A stretch of 55,359 nt of DNA. Origin: Hyphomicrobiales bacterium. GTDB taxonomy: Bacteria; Pseudomonadota; Alphaproteobacteria; Rhizobiales; Aestuariivirgaceae. The position numbers were made by a program, and so were the translations under genes. Below, piece by piece: positions 37,074 to 45,787 of the stretch (the first letter of the stretch is position 1; the number at the start of each line of letters is the position of its first letter). Where the stretch lies: the NCBI GenBank assembly GCA_026990765.1, contig JALXCV010000087.1, forward strand, positions 1-55,359, given 5' to 3'. The notes below the pieces were generated by a model. The model was not told the origin of the DNA and searched no databases. It worked only from the letters and a program-made list of their open reading frames with translations.

Positions 37074-38699
37074 TTATTCCGGTTCCTTTATCATGGTGAT
37101 GGCACCGCATGGGCATTCAGCCGCGCACAGGCCGCAACCCTTGCAAAAATCATAATTAAACTCAAATCCCTTGCCGGGACCAAGCTTGATCACTGAATTA
37201 TCAGGGCACATTCCATAACAATTGTCACACTCGAAACAATTGCCACATGACAGGCAGCGGCGGGCTTCAAACAGCGCATTATCCTCATCCAGCCCCTTGA
37301 CGACTTCAGTGAATGTGCTTTGCCGTCTGGCAATATCGAGAACAGGTTGCAGCTTTTTGGGTGCATCAGTGTAATACCACGGGTTAATATGTTTAAACCC
37401 GGCAATTTCATGGCGATCACCAGCCTGCCATTTTTCGCCTCGCATCCAGGCATCAATATTGCGGGCAGCCAGTTTGCCATGACCGGTCGCAGTGGTCACT
37501 GTGCGATCTGCCGGCACCATGTCACCACCGGCAAACACACCGGGAAAACCAGTCATCATGGATTCATCAACTTTGACGACACCATTGCGTTCAACCTCGA
37601 CACCATCAAGTTTTTCAAGAAATGAACTGTCAGTGGTCTGCCCAAGGGCCAGAATCAGCGTATCAGCCTCAATGGTTTCAAATTCGCCAGTTGGTTCCGG
37701 CCAGCCTTCATCATTGAGTCGCATTTTCTCAATCTTGTAGCTGGTATCATCGATCTCCTTGATAGTGCTTAACCAGCGTACCATTATGCCTTCATCCACT
37801 GCCTCATGCATTTCAAAATCATGGGCAGGCATCTGCTCCTGATTACGCCGATAGACAATCATGGTTTCACTGGCACCAAGCCGTTTGGCAGTCCGCGCAG
37901 TATCAAATGCGGTATTGCCACCACCATAAACAATGACCCGTCGGCCAAGCAAAGGCGGTGTATCACCGGTTTCAACATTCTGCAGAACGCTTACCGCATC
38001 CAGAATAGTGCCGGCATCACGTGCCGGAATATCTGTACGGCGGGCAACATGCGCACCAATTGCCACAAACACCGCATCAAAACCTTCATCCATCAAAGCT
38101 GGAATATCATCAATCTTGCTGTTGAGTTTTATCTCAACACCAAGGTCACATATACGGCTGATCTCTTCATCCAGAACTTCACGTGGCAGGCGATATTTGG
38201 GGATACCAAAACGCATCATGCCACCGGCCATGGGACCGGCTTCAAAAATCACCACTTGATGTCCCATCAGCCGCAAATGCCATGCAGCTGAAAGACCACT
38301 TGGCCCGGCACCAATAATGGCTACCTTTTTGCCGCTGTCTTTTCCAGCTTCTACTTTCCAGCCATGTTTCAGCGCCTGATCGCCCAGAAAGCGTTCTACA
38401 GCATGAATGGAAACGGCTGAATCTATCTGCTGGCGATTGCAGGCATTCTCGCATGGATGATAACAAACCCGTCCATGCACCCCTGGCATCGGATTATCAC
38501 GCACCAATATGCGCCAGGCATTTTCATATTTGCCTTCTTCGGCTTCATGCAGCCAGCCTTGAATATTTTCACCTGCCGGGCATGCGTCATTGCAAGGTGG
38601 AAGCCGGTCAATATATACCGGCCTTTCAGTTCGCCAGGAACCGGTATGATTGGAATAGCTGGATTCAATATCCAGAGTAATGGCAAATGGTTTATCCAT
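37074..38699 (-). CDS. GltD-like NAD(P)H oxidoreductase fused to 2x[4Fe-4S] ferredoxin domain
   Basis: This 541-residue protein joins three parts. The N-terminal cysteine-rich domain of glutamate-synthase small-subunit type contains CNDACPAG and CYHPCENACNR. The FAD/NAD(P)-binding core has IGAGPSGLSAAWHL and VYGGGNTAFDTARTAKRLG. The C-terminal ferredoxin domain has CGNCFECDNCYGMCP and CKGCGLCAAECP. It is the last gene of the POR operon, where many POR complexes encode a delta ferredoxin subunit. It probably passes electrons from 2-oxoacid oxidation to NAD(P)+, or the reverse. I use the ATG at 38699; its ATG overlaps the POR beta stop by eight bases. The in-frame extension to 38726 has no support. 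Confidence 0.9.
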   Translation of the reverse strand: MDKPFAITLDIESSYSNHTGSWRTERPVYIDRLPPCNDACPAGENIQGWLHEAEEGKYENAWRILVRDNPMPGVHGRVCYHPCENACNRQQIDSAVSIHAVERFLGDQALKHGWKVEAGKDSGKKVAIIGAGPSGLSAAWHLRLMGHQVVIFEAGPMAGGMMRFGIPKYRLPREVLDEEISRICDLGVEIKLNSKIDDIPALMDEGFDAVFVAIGAHVARRTDIPARDAGTILDAVSVLQNVETGDTPPLLGRRVIVYGGGNTAFDTARTAKRLGASETMIVYRRNQEQMPAHDFEMHEAVDEGIMVRWLSTIKEIDDTSYKIEKMRLNDEGWPEPTGEFETIEADTLILALGQTTDSSFLEKLDGVEVERNGVVKVDESMMTGFPGVFAGGDMVPADRTVTTATGHGKLAARNIDAWMRGEKWQAGDRHEIAGFKHINPWYYTDAPKKLQPVLDIARRQSTFTEVVKGLDEDNALFEARRCLSCGNCFECDNCYGMCPDNSVIKLGPGKGFEFNYDFCKGCGLCAAECPCGAITMIKEPE

Positions 38700-39693
38700 T
38701 ATTGGTAACCTCCATTTCGCGCACAAGATTAAACCGCGATATATTACGATCAGCCATAGCCTGTATGGTTTCCAGCGCTAACGGGTCTTTCAATATATGC
38801 GCAAAGCGTCTTTGCAGTTTGAGATACTCATCGACCGGTTGCTGCTTGCGTATTGGTGTCGTATCAACAATCTCACCATCTTCAGCTTCAAACAGCGGGA
38901 ACAGTCCGGTTTCAATTGCCAGTCTTGCCAGCCTGATTGTATTGGAAGGCTTTGCCCCCCAGCCAAGCGGACAAGGTACATGAATATGCACATAACGGGC
39001 ACCGGAAATCGACATGGCCTTTTCAACCTTGTCTTCAAGATCATGCAGATCGGCAACCGATGCTGTGGCTACATAGGGAATATTATGTGCCATGGCGATC
39101 AGGGCCGGATTTTTACCCTGATTATATGAATTGCCCGGATGTTCGCCAACCGGCGGTGTAGTTGCGGTTCTGGCACCTGGGGGCGTGCGGCTGGAGCGCT
39201 GCACACCTGTATTCATATAGGCTTCGTTATCATAACAGATATACAGCACATCATCATTGCGCTCAAACATGCCTGACAAGCAGCCAAACCCGATATCAAC
39301 CGTACCGCCATCACCACCTTGGGCAATGACCCGGGTTTTGGTTTCACCTCTTGCCCTGAGCGCTGCTGCCACACCGGTTGCAACCGCTGGTGCATTGCCA
39401 AACAGGGAATGGATCCACGGTATCCGCCATGAACTTTCTGGATATGGTGTTGAAAACACTTCCAGACACCCGGTTGCATTTACCGCTATTAGTTTGTTGT
39501 TTACAGCATTCATCGCTGCGTCAATGGCAAACCGGGCACCCAGCGCTTCACCGCAACCCTGACAGGCACGATGGCCGCAGGTAAGTGAATTATTGCGTTC
39601 CTTGGTTGCCTGAACGGTACGTTTTTCTTCATCAAGCAGACGGTTGCCAACTGTAAAGGTGCCGGTCTGATAATATTTGACACGTTGTTGCAT
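38692..39693 (-). CDS. porB: 2-oxoacid (pyruvate-type) oxidoreductase beta subunit
   Basis: This 333-residue TPP-binding subunit has the cluster-ligand region LTCGHRACQGCGEALGARF, the TPP motif GDGGTVDIGFG with CYDNEAYMNTGVQ, and the family HIHVPCPLGWG. The run MNTGVQRSSRTPPGA is typical of pyruvate rather than 2-oxoglutarate enzymes. The enzyme decarboxylates 2-oxoacid and CoA to acyl-CoA and reduces a ferredoxin-type cluster; it is usually oxygen-sensitive. AAAGG nine bases before the ATG at 39693 decides the start. It begins four bases after the alpha stop. Confidence 0.92.
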   Translation of the reverse strand: MQQRVKYYQTGTFTVGNRLLDEEKRTVQATKERNNSLTCGHRACQGCGEALGARFAIDAAMNAVNNKLIAVNATGCLEVFSTPYPESSWRIPWIHSLFGNAPAVATGVAAALRARGETKTRVIAQGGDGGTVDIGFGCLSGMFERNDDVLYICYDNEAYMNTGVQRSSRTPPGARTATTPPVGEHPGNSYNQGKNPALIAMAHNIPYVATASVADLHDLEDKVEKAMSISGARYVHIHVPCPLGWGAKPSNTIRLARLAIETGLFPLFEAEDGEIVDTTPIRKQQPVDEYLKLQRRFAHILKDPLALETIQAMADRNISRFNLVREMEVTNNG

Positions 39694-39697
39694 TAAC

Positions 39698-40957
39698 TCA
39701 TACCTTTCGAGGTGAATGACCGACAAGGCCGATTTCACGCAGAATATTTTCAGCTACAGGACCGGAGCGGCGCTGCTCTTTCATTCGAGCCAGTTCCCGG
39801 TCTATAACCTCGTGGTTCAAATCCAGGAACAATGGGTCTTCAATATCATCATCCATTGCCTGCCTGAATGCCTTGTCCAGAGATTTTGAAGGAATGGGGC
39901 GCCCGCCAAGCCCGGCGATTATCGTATAAACGGGAGTTGATGTGCCGCGCAGTGCCATTCTTACATTTGAGGCGACAATTCCGCCAAGCCCCAGCGCCAC
40001 ATCCTTTTCTACCACAATGACGCGGCGGGCACCTGACAATGCCTCGCGCAGCTCAGCCAGCGGGAACGGACGAAATGCGCCCAGCTTTACTGAACCGATA
40101 GAACACCGGTCTTCACGCAAAATATCAATAGTATCCTTTATGGTACCATTTATTGATCCAAGAGAAACCACCACAGTATCAGCATCAATGGTGTGATAGG
40201 GATCAACCATGGCTCCACTCTTGCGGCCAAACTGTTTTTCAAATTCACTTGCCAGTTGCGGTATTACTTCCAGTGCCTGCAATTGCTTGTGATGTGAAAG
40301 ATAGCGAACTTCCGTGAAAGCTTCCGGTCCTACCATGGCACCCATTGTCAGTGGTTCATCCGGGTCAAGCATCTGTACCGGCTCGAATTTTGGAAGGAAG
40401 TTGTCAACCTGCTCCTGAGTTGGAATATCAACCCTTTCATAAGCATGAGTAAGGATAAATCCATCCATACAGACCATGACCGGGACCGATAATTGTTCAG
40501 CCAGCCGGAAGGCTATAATGTGCAAATCAACTGCTTCCTGATTGGTCTCGGCATGCAGCTGTATCCAGCCGGAATTGGCCATTGACATGGAATCAGAATG
40601 GTCATTCCAGATATTGATTGGTGCCCCGATTGCCCGATTGCCCAAAGTCATGACAATTGGCAGCCCCATGCCCGAAGCATTATAGACCGCTTCGGCCATG
40701 AACAGCAGGCCCTGCGATGAGGTAGCTGTATAAGCGCGCGCACCTGTGGCAGATGCACCGATCACACAGCTCATGGCAGCAAATTCACTTTCAACATTTA
40801 TATATTGGCAATTGCCAAGCGCACCCTTTTTGACAATCTGCGAGAGATCCTCAACAATGTGAGTTTGCGGGGTAATCGGATAGGCACTGATTACTTCCGG
40901 GCGGCACAGCGCTATTGCTTCAGCCACTGCCTTTGAACCTTCAATCTGCTTTAGCAT
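39698..40957 (-). CDS. porA: 2-oxoacid (pyruvate-type) oxidoreductase alpha subunit
   Basis: This 419-residue subunit contributes the substrate and TPP pyrimidine site. It has the N-terminal AYPITPQTHIVEDLS, the catalytic Glu region YINVESEFAAMS, TATSSQGLLFM, and the CoA/pyruvate-type motif NRAIGAPINIWNDHSD. The latter matches pyruvate oxidoreductases better than indolepyruvate or 2-oxoglutarate types. It follows the gamma subunit by 14 bases in the same operon. Nothing suggests inactivation. Confidence 0.92.
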   Translation of the reverse strand: MLKQIEGSKAVAEAIALCRPEVISAYPITPQTHIVEDLSQIVKKGALGNCQYINVESEFAAMSCVIGASATGARAYTATSSQGLLFMAEAVYNASGMGLPIVMTLGNRAIGAPINIWNDHSDSMSMANSGWIQLHAETNQEAVDLHIIAFRLAEQLSVPVMVCMDGFILTHAYERVDIPTQEQVDNFLPKFEPVQMLDPDEPLTMGAMVGPEAFTEVRYLSHHKQLQALEVIPQLASEFEKQFGRKSGAMVDPYHTIDADTVVVSLGSINGTIKDTIDILREDRCSIGSVKLGAFRPFPLAELREALSGARRVIVVEKDVALGLGGIVASNVRMALRGTSTPVYTIIAGLGGRPIPSKSLDKAFRQAMDDDIEDPLFLDLNHEVIDRELARMKEQRRSGPVAENILREIGLVGHSPRKV

Positions 40958-40971
40958 GGTAGTTCCTTATA

Positions 40972-41535
40972 TTAATTAACCCGGATTGCATCATATGCGT
41001 GCGATGCCGCATCAGCATTCATCTCACCCACCTTGCCGGGAAATTTTTGCCTGACTGCACTTAACAGCGAATCAAGTTCAAGTCGTCTTGTGAGAGCGCA
41101 AAATGCTCCAAGCAGCGCCATATTGGGCATTGGTCTTCCGGTATATTTCAGAGCCCATTCAGAAGCCGCCACTGTGCAAACATGATGCGGCAGAAAATTA
41201 TTTACATATTCATCAATGCCAAGCTGGTCATAGCGTTTTTTGGTATTGACGATCAGATAACCATATTTTGTATCCAGCCCCTGAAACAGATCCACCTGAT
41301 GCAGCAAGGTGGTATCCTGAATGATCAGGCAATCAGGCATCATCACCGGTTCGCGCAATCTGATTTCCTTTTCATCAAGGCGACAGAATGCCATGACCGG
41401 AGCGCCCATTCTTTCAGAACCAAAACTGGGGAAAGCCTGAGCGTGCATCCCTTCCTCAAAACCGGCAACTGACAATACTTCTGCTGCCGATACGACCCCC
41501 TGGCCGCCGCGTCCGTGAATTCTTATCTGGAACAT
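40972..41535 (-). CDS. porC: 2-oxoacid oxidoreductase gamma subunit
   Basis: This 187-residue gamma domain begins MFQIRIHGRGGQGVVSAAEV, the POR gamma signature, and continues with FPSFGSERMGAPVMAFCR. With the alpha, beta and ferredoxin parts downstream it completes a four-part POR. The ATG at 41535 is chosen by homology, with GGATGAGG just upstream; another ATG at 41544 is possible, and the extension to 41643 would add an unlikely basic leader. It lies 111 bases after glpB, the widest gap in the operon, so an internal promoter is possible. Confidence 0.92.
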   Translation of the reverse strand: MFQIRIHGRGGQGVVSAAEVLSVAGFEEGMHAQAFPSFGSERMGAPVMAFCRLDEKEIRLREPVMMPDCLIIQDTTLLHQVDLFQGLDTKYGYLIVNTKKRYDQLGIDEYVNNFLPHHVCTVAASEWALKYTGRPMPNMALLGAFCALTRRLELDSLLSAVRQKFPGKVGEMNADAASHAYDAIRVN

Positions 41536-41559
41536 ATACCTCATCCAAAAGAACAAATT

Positions 41560-41571
41560 AGAACAAGTTCT
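41560..41571. promoter_or_regulatory. Inverted repeat in the porC leader
   Basis: AGAAC-AA-GTTCT is a perfect 5-bp inverted repeat 25-36 bases upstream of porC, preceded by another GAAC ten bases away. It sits in the AT-rich 111-base gap between glpB and porC and may be an operator or a weak attenuator. No known consensus fits it. Confidence 0.3.
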
Positions 41572-41646
41572 TTTTATTTTGCTTACAACGATAATTTTAG
41601 TTTCTTTACTATCTGCAATCCTTGACCTATGTCTAGTTCTCAATGC

Positions 41647-42924
41647 TTAGCCATGCAAAAACCTGCCAGCTGCTTCCACTGCCTGGTATGCTGTGGCAAT
41701 TGCCAGTCCGGCTCCGCATCGCTGGCGCACCCAGTCCTGATGCGCCAGAATTGCTCCTGCCGCAAACAGTCGATCACTATAAGGTCTGCCATTAACGTCC
41801 AGTGGGCGCATATCAATATCAGTCTCAATTCCCGCCCGGTTTATCGCATGCCCGCGCCGGTCCATATAATCCAGCCGGTACCAGTCATTACGGGTTGGCG
41901 GCTGGCTTACATGCAGGTCAAGAAGGTTTTCATCCAGTCCATTTCGGCCTGCATTCAGTCCGCCTGAAAGGAAGCGACCCGTTGCCAGAATGACTGTTTC
42001 AGCTTCAACTTCCAGATCCTCAAGCGGCCCGGACAGGAACAGATGCACCTTTTGATCAGCAAAATCGACATGTTTGACTTTTAATTGTGGTTCAAGAACA
42101 AGACCCCTTGCTGGCAGGACACGTTCAAACATTTCACGCAATCTGATACCAGGAACTGCTGGTGGAATTGTTGGAATTTCAAAAATTTCAAGCCCGGTCA
42201 GCCTTTCCAGATCAGCATGAACTTCATCTGGCTCATGCATGCCAAGCATCGCAGGCAGGCCCACATATTTCTCGCCATTCACTGCCTGGATGATTTTTTC
42301 GGCAAGCTGTTGTCTGGTGTCAGCAACTTCAATCGCCCTTGCCATGGTTTCAGCATATGCCTGACCGCTCGGAAGCCCGGGAAAACTCATTTTATGAGTT
42401 GAAATCTGATCCCATTTACCGGCAAAATTTGCCTTGAACTCCAGGGCACTGAAACCGGCAAGCCCTTCAAAATCAATGATCAGTGTTTTCTCGTTCCGGC
42501 GCATTGCCTTAATGCCTGACAGCATGGTGGCTGGAACCGACAGGGTAGGCTTGATTAAACCGGCCGGGAGCAGGCCATGGAGGTTTTCACTACCTGGAAC
42601 AGTATAGCCAATCCCCATTTTGCTCAAAACCGTTGTAAAGATTTCAAAGGCTGTGAGAATATCTTCATTGGCAAGGCGTGATAATGGGTGCTCCGGTTCG
42701 GTTCTGCGCAATTGCTCAAGCCCTGCCCATGGATCATCAATGATTCCAGCCTCAGATACCCCGAATAAATCCAGATAGCCGGTAGTATAGGCAATCGCAC
42801 CAGTATGGCCCAGTTGCACTACCGGTATGGCCTTTTCCAGTGCAAAAATACTGGCAGCAAATCCGGCTATTCCAGCACCGATAACTGCCAGTCTGGTTTT
42901 TATATGTCTGTATCCCCGCTTCAT
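41647..42924 (-). CDS. glpB: Anaerobic glycerol-3-phosphate dehydrogenase subunit B-like
   Basis: This 425-residue flavoprotein begins with an FAD fingerprint (LAVIGAGIAGFAASIFA) and has the GlpB-type GHTGAIAYTTGYLDLFGV. It ends with DRLFAAGAILAHQDWVRQRCGAGLAIATAYQAVEAAG, a typical C-terminal flavin segment given here in part. Length is close to E. coli GlpB (about 420). In E. coli, GlpABC oxidises G3P to DHAP and gives electrons to menaquinone during anaerobic growth. It overlaps glpA by four bases. Confidence 0.87.
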   Translation of the reverse strand: MKRGYRHIKTRLAVIGAGIAGFAASIFALEKAIPVVQLGHTGAIAYTTGYLDLFGVSEAGIIDDPWAGLEQLRRTEPEHPLSRLANEDILTAFEIFTTVLSKMGIGYTVPGSENLHGLLPAGLIKPTLSVPATMLSGIKAMRRNEKTLIIDFEGLAGFSALEFKANFAGKWDQISTHKMSFPGLPSGQAYAETMARAIEVADTRQQLAEKIIQAVNGEKYVGLPAMLGMHEPDEVHADLERLTGLEIFEIPTIPPAVPGIRLREMFERVLPARGLVLEPQLKVKHVDFADQKVHLFLSGPLEDLEVEAETVILATGRFLSGGLNAGRNGLDENLLDLHVSQPPTRNDWYRLDYMDRRGHAINRAGIETDIDMRPLDVNGRPYSDRLFAAGAILAHQDWVRQRCGAGLAIATAYQAVEAAGRFLHG

Positions 42925-44507
42925 GACGGCTCATCTTTCTTATTGACAAGATCAAGCCCGGTCATGCCGCAATGCAGGGTTTCAGCAAGCTCCATTTGCG
43001 GAATTTGCCGATCCCATAAAACCGGCCTTATTCCCTTAAAGCGCTCATTGACGAAATCACGCATCATCAACATGCCTTCATTATCTTCATAAACCCCGCG
43101 ATCATAAAGATATGAAGTAACCCGCATCGAACAAAATGCGCCTTGACATGCCCCCTTGCCAATGCGGGATCGCAAGGCAATGGCCTTAAGGCTCATATGA
43201 TCTTCTGCGCCTGGTGCCTGTAACAAGATTTCATCAACACTTGACTGCGGCACCATTTCACATTCGCACAGGATCAGGTCTGACGGATCTGCCTTTTTGC
43301 ACCAGTTGCGGGCTGCAAGCCCCGGTTCACTCCAGTGCACAACACCACCAGATGGCAGAGGGACGGTTGCTGTCTGGCAGCCCTTGTCATTACCCAGTCT
43401 GGCCGCGACCAGATCACCGGTTTTTTCTGCCATAAGCCTGAAAGTTGTAAGCTTGCCGCCAGCAATGGTGACAAAATTGCCCAGACCCTGATCTTCATGG
43501 TCAAACAGCGAAAACCCCCTTGAGGCCTTGCGCCCGTCACTGGCCGAACCTGCTGATCTTATAAGTGGGCGCACCCCGCAAAATGCACGAATAAACCGCG
43601 ATGAGCCAAGAACCGGCAACATGGCTTCACCTTCAGACAATATCCTGTCAACTTCATCAATGCTCGGATGTATATTGTCTGGATCATCAATGGTGAGCGA
43701 TGATGTGCCAAGCAACGAAACCGTACCGCCTGGAACCAGAATATCACCATCACCTGGTGGTCGCAGCCGGTTGACAACCCCGCTGGTTATCCGGGTATTG
43801 GATACAATCAGCGTACCCTTGGAATAAACCAGACTGACATCATCGCAACCAGCCATTTGTGCAATATTCATTGCCCAGCAGCCTGCAGCATTTACAAATT
43901 GTTCAGCAGCAATCCGTATCGACTCGTTATTTCTTGTATCCAGCACATTGGCGTATTTAATCATCCCTTGCGCAACTTCAAATCCTGTCAGTTGCATATG
44001 GGGCATGAAAGAACTGCCATTCAGCTGCATGGAATGATTGACATTTTCAAGTGTTAGTCGAAACGGATCAACTGTTGCATCGGGAATTGCATAGGCTGCA
44101 AATACCTTGTCACTAAGTTGCGGTTCGCGGCTTTTTGCTTCTGCAATGCTCAGGCTTTCGCATTCTATCCCGGCTTTGGCACATGCCTCGGGGAAGTTTT
44201 CGGCAAATTCGGGATCATCACCATCAACAGCTACAAACATGCCGCCACAATCATCAATACATTGTGGTGCCAGACGTTTTAGCAAATCGCTTTCATGCCT
44301 GCATTCAGCTGCTGTTTCAGTATCAGAACTGGCATAGCGACCACCTGAATGCAGCAATCCGTGATTCCCGCCAGATGCCCCGGCATTAAGGTCCTGACGA
44401 TCAATCAGCAGGCATTTGATACCTCGCAGAGCCAGATCACGCATGATTCCAGTACCGGTAACACCGGCACCGATTATCAGAACCTGGGTTTCAACAGTCC
44501 TGATCAT
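42921..44507 (-). CDS. glpA: Anaerobic glycerol-3-phosphate dehydrogenase subunit A-like
   Basis: This 528-residue catalytic subunit has a DAO-type FAD domain (VLIIGAGVTGTGIMRDLALRG, LNAGASGGNHGLLHSGGRYA). Its C-terminal BFD-like [2Fe-2S] domain has cysteines in LILCECEMV and GKGACQGAFCSMR. The domain order and size match GlpA rather than the aerobic GlpD, which lacks the BFD cysteines. It overlaps the upstream glpC-like gene by four bases and glpB by four bases. The substrate is probably G3P, supported by glpK elsewhere in the window. Confidence 0.9.
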   Translation of the reverse strand: MIRTVETQVLIIGAGVTGTGIMRDLALRGIKCLLIDRQDLNAGASGGNHGLLHSGGRYASSDTETAAECRHESDLLKRLAPQCIDDCGGMFVAVDGDDPEFAENFPEACAKAGIECESLSIAEAKSREPQLSDKVFAAYAIPDATVDPFRLTLENVNHSMQLNGSSFMPHMQLTGFEVAQGMIKYANVLDTRNNESIRIAAEQFVNAAGCWAMNIAQMAGCDDVSLVYSKGTLIVSNTRITSGVVNRLRPPGDGDILVPGGTVSLLGTSSLTIDDPDNIHPSIDEVDRILSEGEAMLPVLGSSRFIRAFCGVRPLIRSAGSASDGRKASRGFSLFDHEDQGLGNFVTIAGGKLTTFRLMAEKTGDLVAARLGNDKGCQTATVPLPSGGVVHWSEPGLAARNWCKKADPSDLILCECEMVPQSSVDEILLQAPGAEDHMSLKAIALRSRIGKGACQGAFCSMRVTSYLYDRGVYEDNEGMLMMRDFVNERFKGIRPVLWDRQIPQMELAETLHCGMTGLDLVNKKDEPS

Positions 44508-45778
44508 TCATCACCTGTCCCGGCCAGATCAGGCCCCAGATATTTGCGTTCATTTGGCCCCAAAATGCCCAGCGATAAACAAATCAGGGTCCAGAAATGC
44601 ACCACTTTGTAATCACCACCATAAAATTTGCCAATATCTTCCATCTGGGAATGGCAATTATGGCATGGAGTCAATACGTAATCTGCTTTCGTAGTGATAA
44701 TCTGATCATATTTTCGCTTGCCATAGGCTCGTCGCTCACTGGTCATTCCCGCCTGCAGGAAACCACCGCCCCCACCACAGCAATAATTGGCAGATCGGCA
44801 TGGCTGCATATCAATGAAATTGTCTTCACCCACCAGTATTTTGGCAACGAAACGCAGATCATCGGCCACCGGGTCACCGGAAGACTTGCGTATCAGCTGA
44901 CACGGGTCCTGAACGGTAAATTTCAGATTATCACGATTCCAGTCTGAATTGACCGGCAATTTGCCTTGCCTGATCCATTGGGCATAATAGCTTATCAGAT
45001 TGCCTGCTTCAAAATCAGCCTCAAGGCCAAACTTCTCGATACCCTTCCACATGGTGTAAAATGAATGACCGCATTCAGTATTGATCCAGGTCTTTGCCTT
45101 TAACTCATTTATTGCATCAACCCTGGTTTCAACCATTGACTTCCAGACATCATCATCACCTGTAAACATGCAGAAATTCTCAGCCGCCCAGCCCTTTGAC
45201 GAATAAGTCCAGTCAGCACCGACATAATCAAAAATCTTCCACAATGGCCCAAGCTCTTCCGGCTCCACTGCCGGTTCGCGCGAATTCTGGTTGATGATAA
45301 ACTGGGCATTCTTTTTATCGATTGGTATTTGCAATTTAGCAAAGCGCGAATCATCATCGCGAATTTCTTCAGCGGTTTCTTCGATGATTTCCAGAAAATC
45401 CTCAGTTCGCAATCCCATGGCGCTGGTACTGTCATCGCGCATCTGTGCCTGGCAGGAGCGAACAATTCCGGAAGGTTTCTTGTCCATCGGCCAGGTGGCC
45501 CGTGCAGCCCCCACCAGTACTGACGCATCAATTCCCATTGGACAGACATACATGCAGCGTTTGCACTGGGTACAGGTCCATATCCACGGGGTGGATGACA
45601 GTTCCTCATTCAGGCCAAGTGCAGCCATGCGGATAAAACGGCGCGGGTCCATGCCAAACAGCCCGGATGCCGGACAGCCTGAAGCACAAAGACCACAGGC
45701 AATACAAGCCTCGTAACTTGCACCTTGCGGCAGCAAATCCCTGGCCAATTCTCGAAAATCTGTAACCGCAACGGTCAT
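44504..45778 (-). CDS. glpC: GlpC-like CCG-domain iron-sulfur protein
   Basis: This 424-residue protein has two [4Fe-4S] motifs, CIACGLCASGCP (Cys25-35) and CTQCKRCMYVCP (Cys69-79). A CCG domain follows, with its ligands spread over DPCQLI, ANYCCGGGGGFLQAG and PCHNC. The first CCG repeat is degenerate (ECGHSFYTM). Position upstream of glpA-glpB makes it the likely electron-transfer subunit GlpC. It also resembles HdrD/DsrK-type proteins, so the electron acceptor could differ from that of E. coli GlpC. It starts nine bases after the rubrerythrin-like stop. Confidence 0.8.
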   Translation of the reverse strand: MTVAVTDFRELARDLLPQGASYEACIACGLCASGCPASGLFGMDPRRFIRMAALGLNEELSSTPWIWTCTQCKRCMYVCPMGIDASVLVGAARATWPMDKKPSGIVRSCQAQMRDDSTSAMGLRTEDFLEIIEETAEEIRDDDSRFAKLQIPIDKKNAQFIINQNSREPAVEPEELGPLWKIFDYVGADWTYSSKGWAAENFCMFTGDDDVWKSMVETRVDAINELKAKTWINTECGHSFYTMWKGIEKFGLEADFEAGNLISYYAQWIRQGKLPVNSDWNRDNLKFTVQDPCQLIRKSSGDPVADDLRFVAKILVGEDNFIDMQPCRSANYCCGGGGGFLQAGMTSERRAYGKRKYDQIITTKADYVLTPCHNCHSQMEDIGKFYGGDYKVVHFWTLICLSLGILGPNERKYLGPDLAGTGDE

Positions 45779-45787
45779 AGTATAAAT

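Noticed and set aside
41550-41571. Possible LexA (SOS) box before porC: GAAC-N6-GAAC
   Set aside because: The alphaproteobacterial LexA site is GTTC-N7-GTTC (GAAC-N7-GAAC); here the spacing is six, and POR is not an SOS gene.
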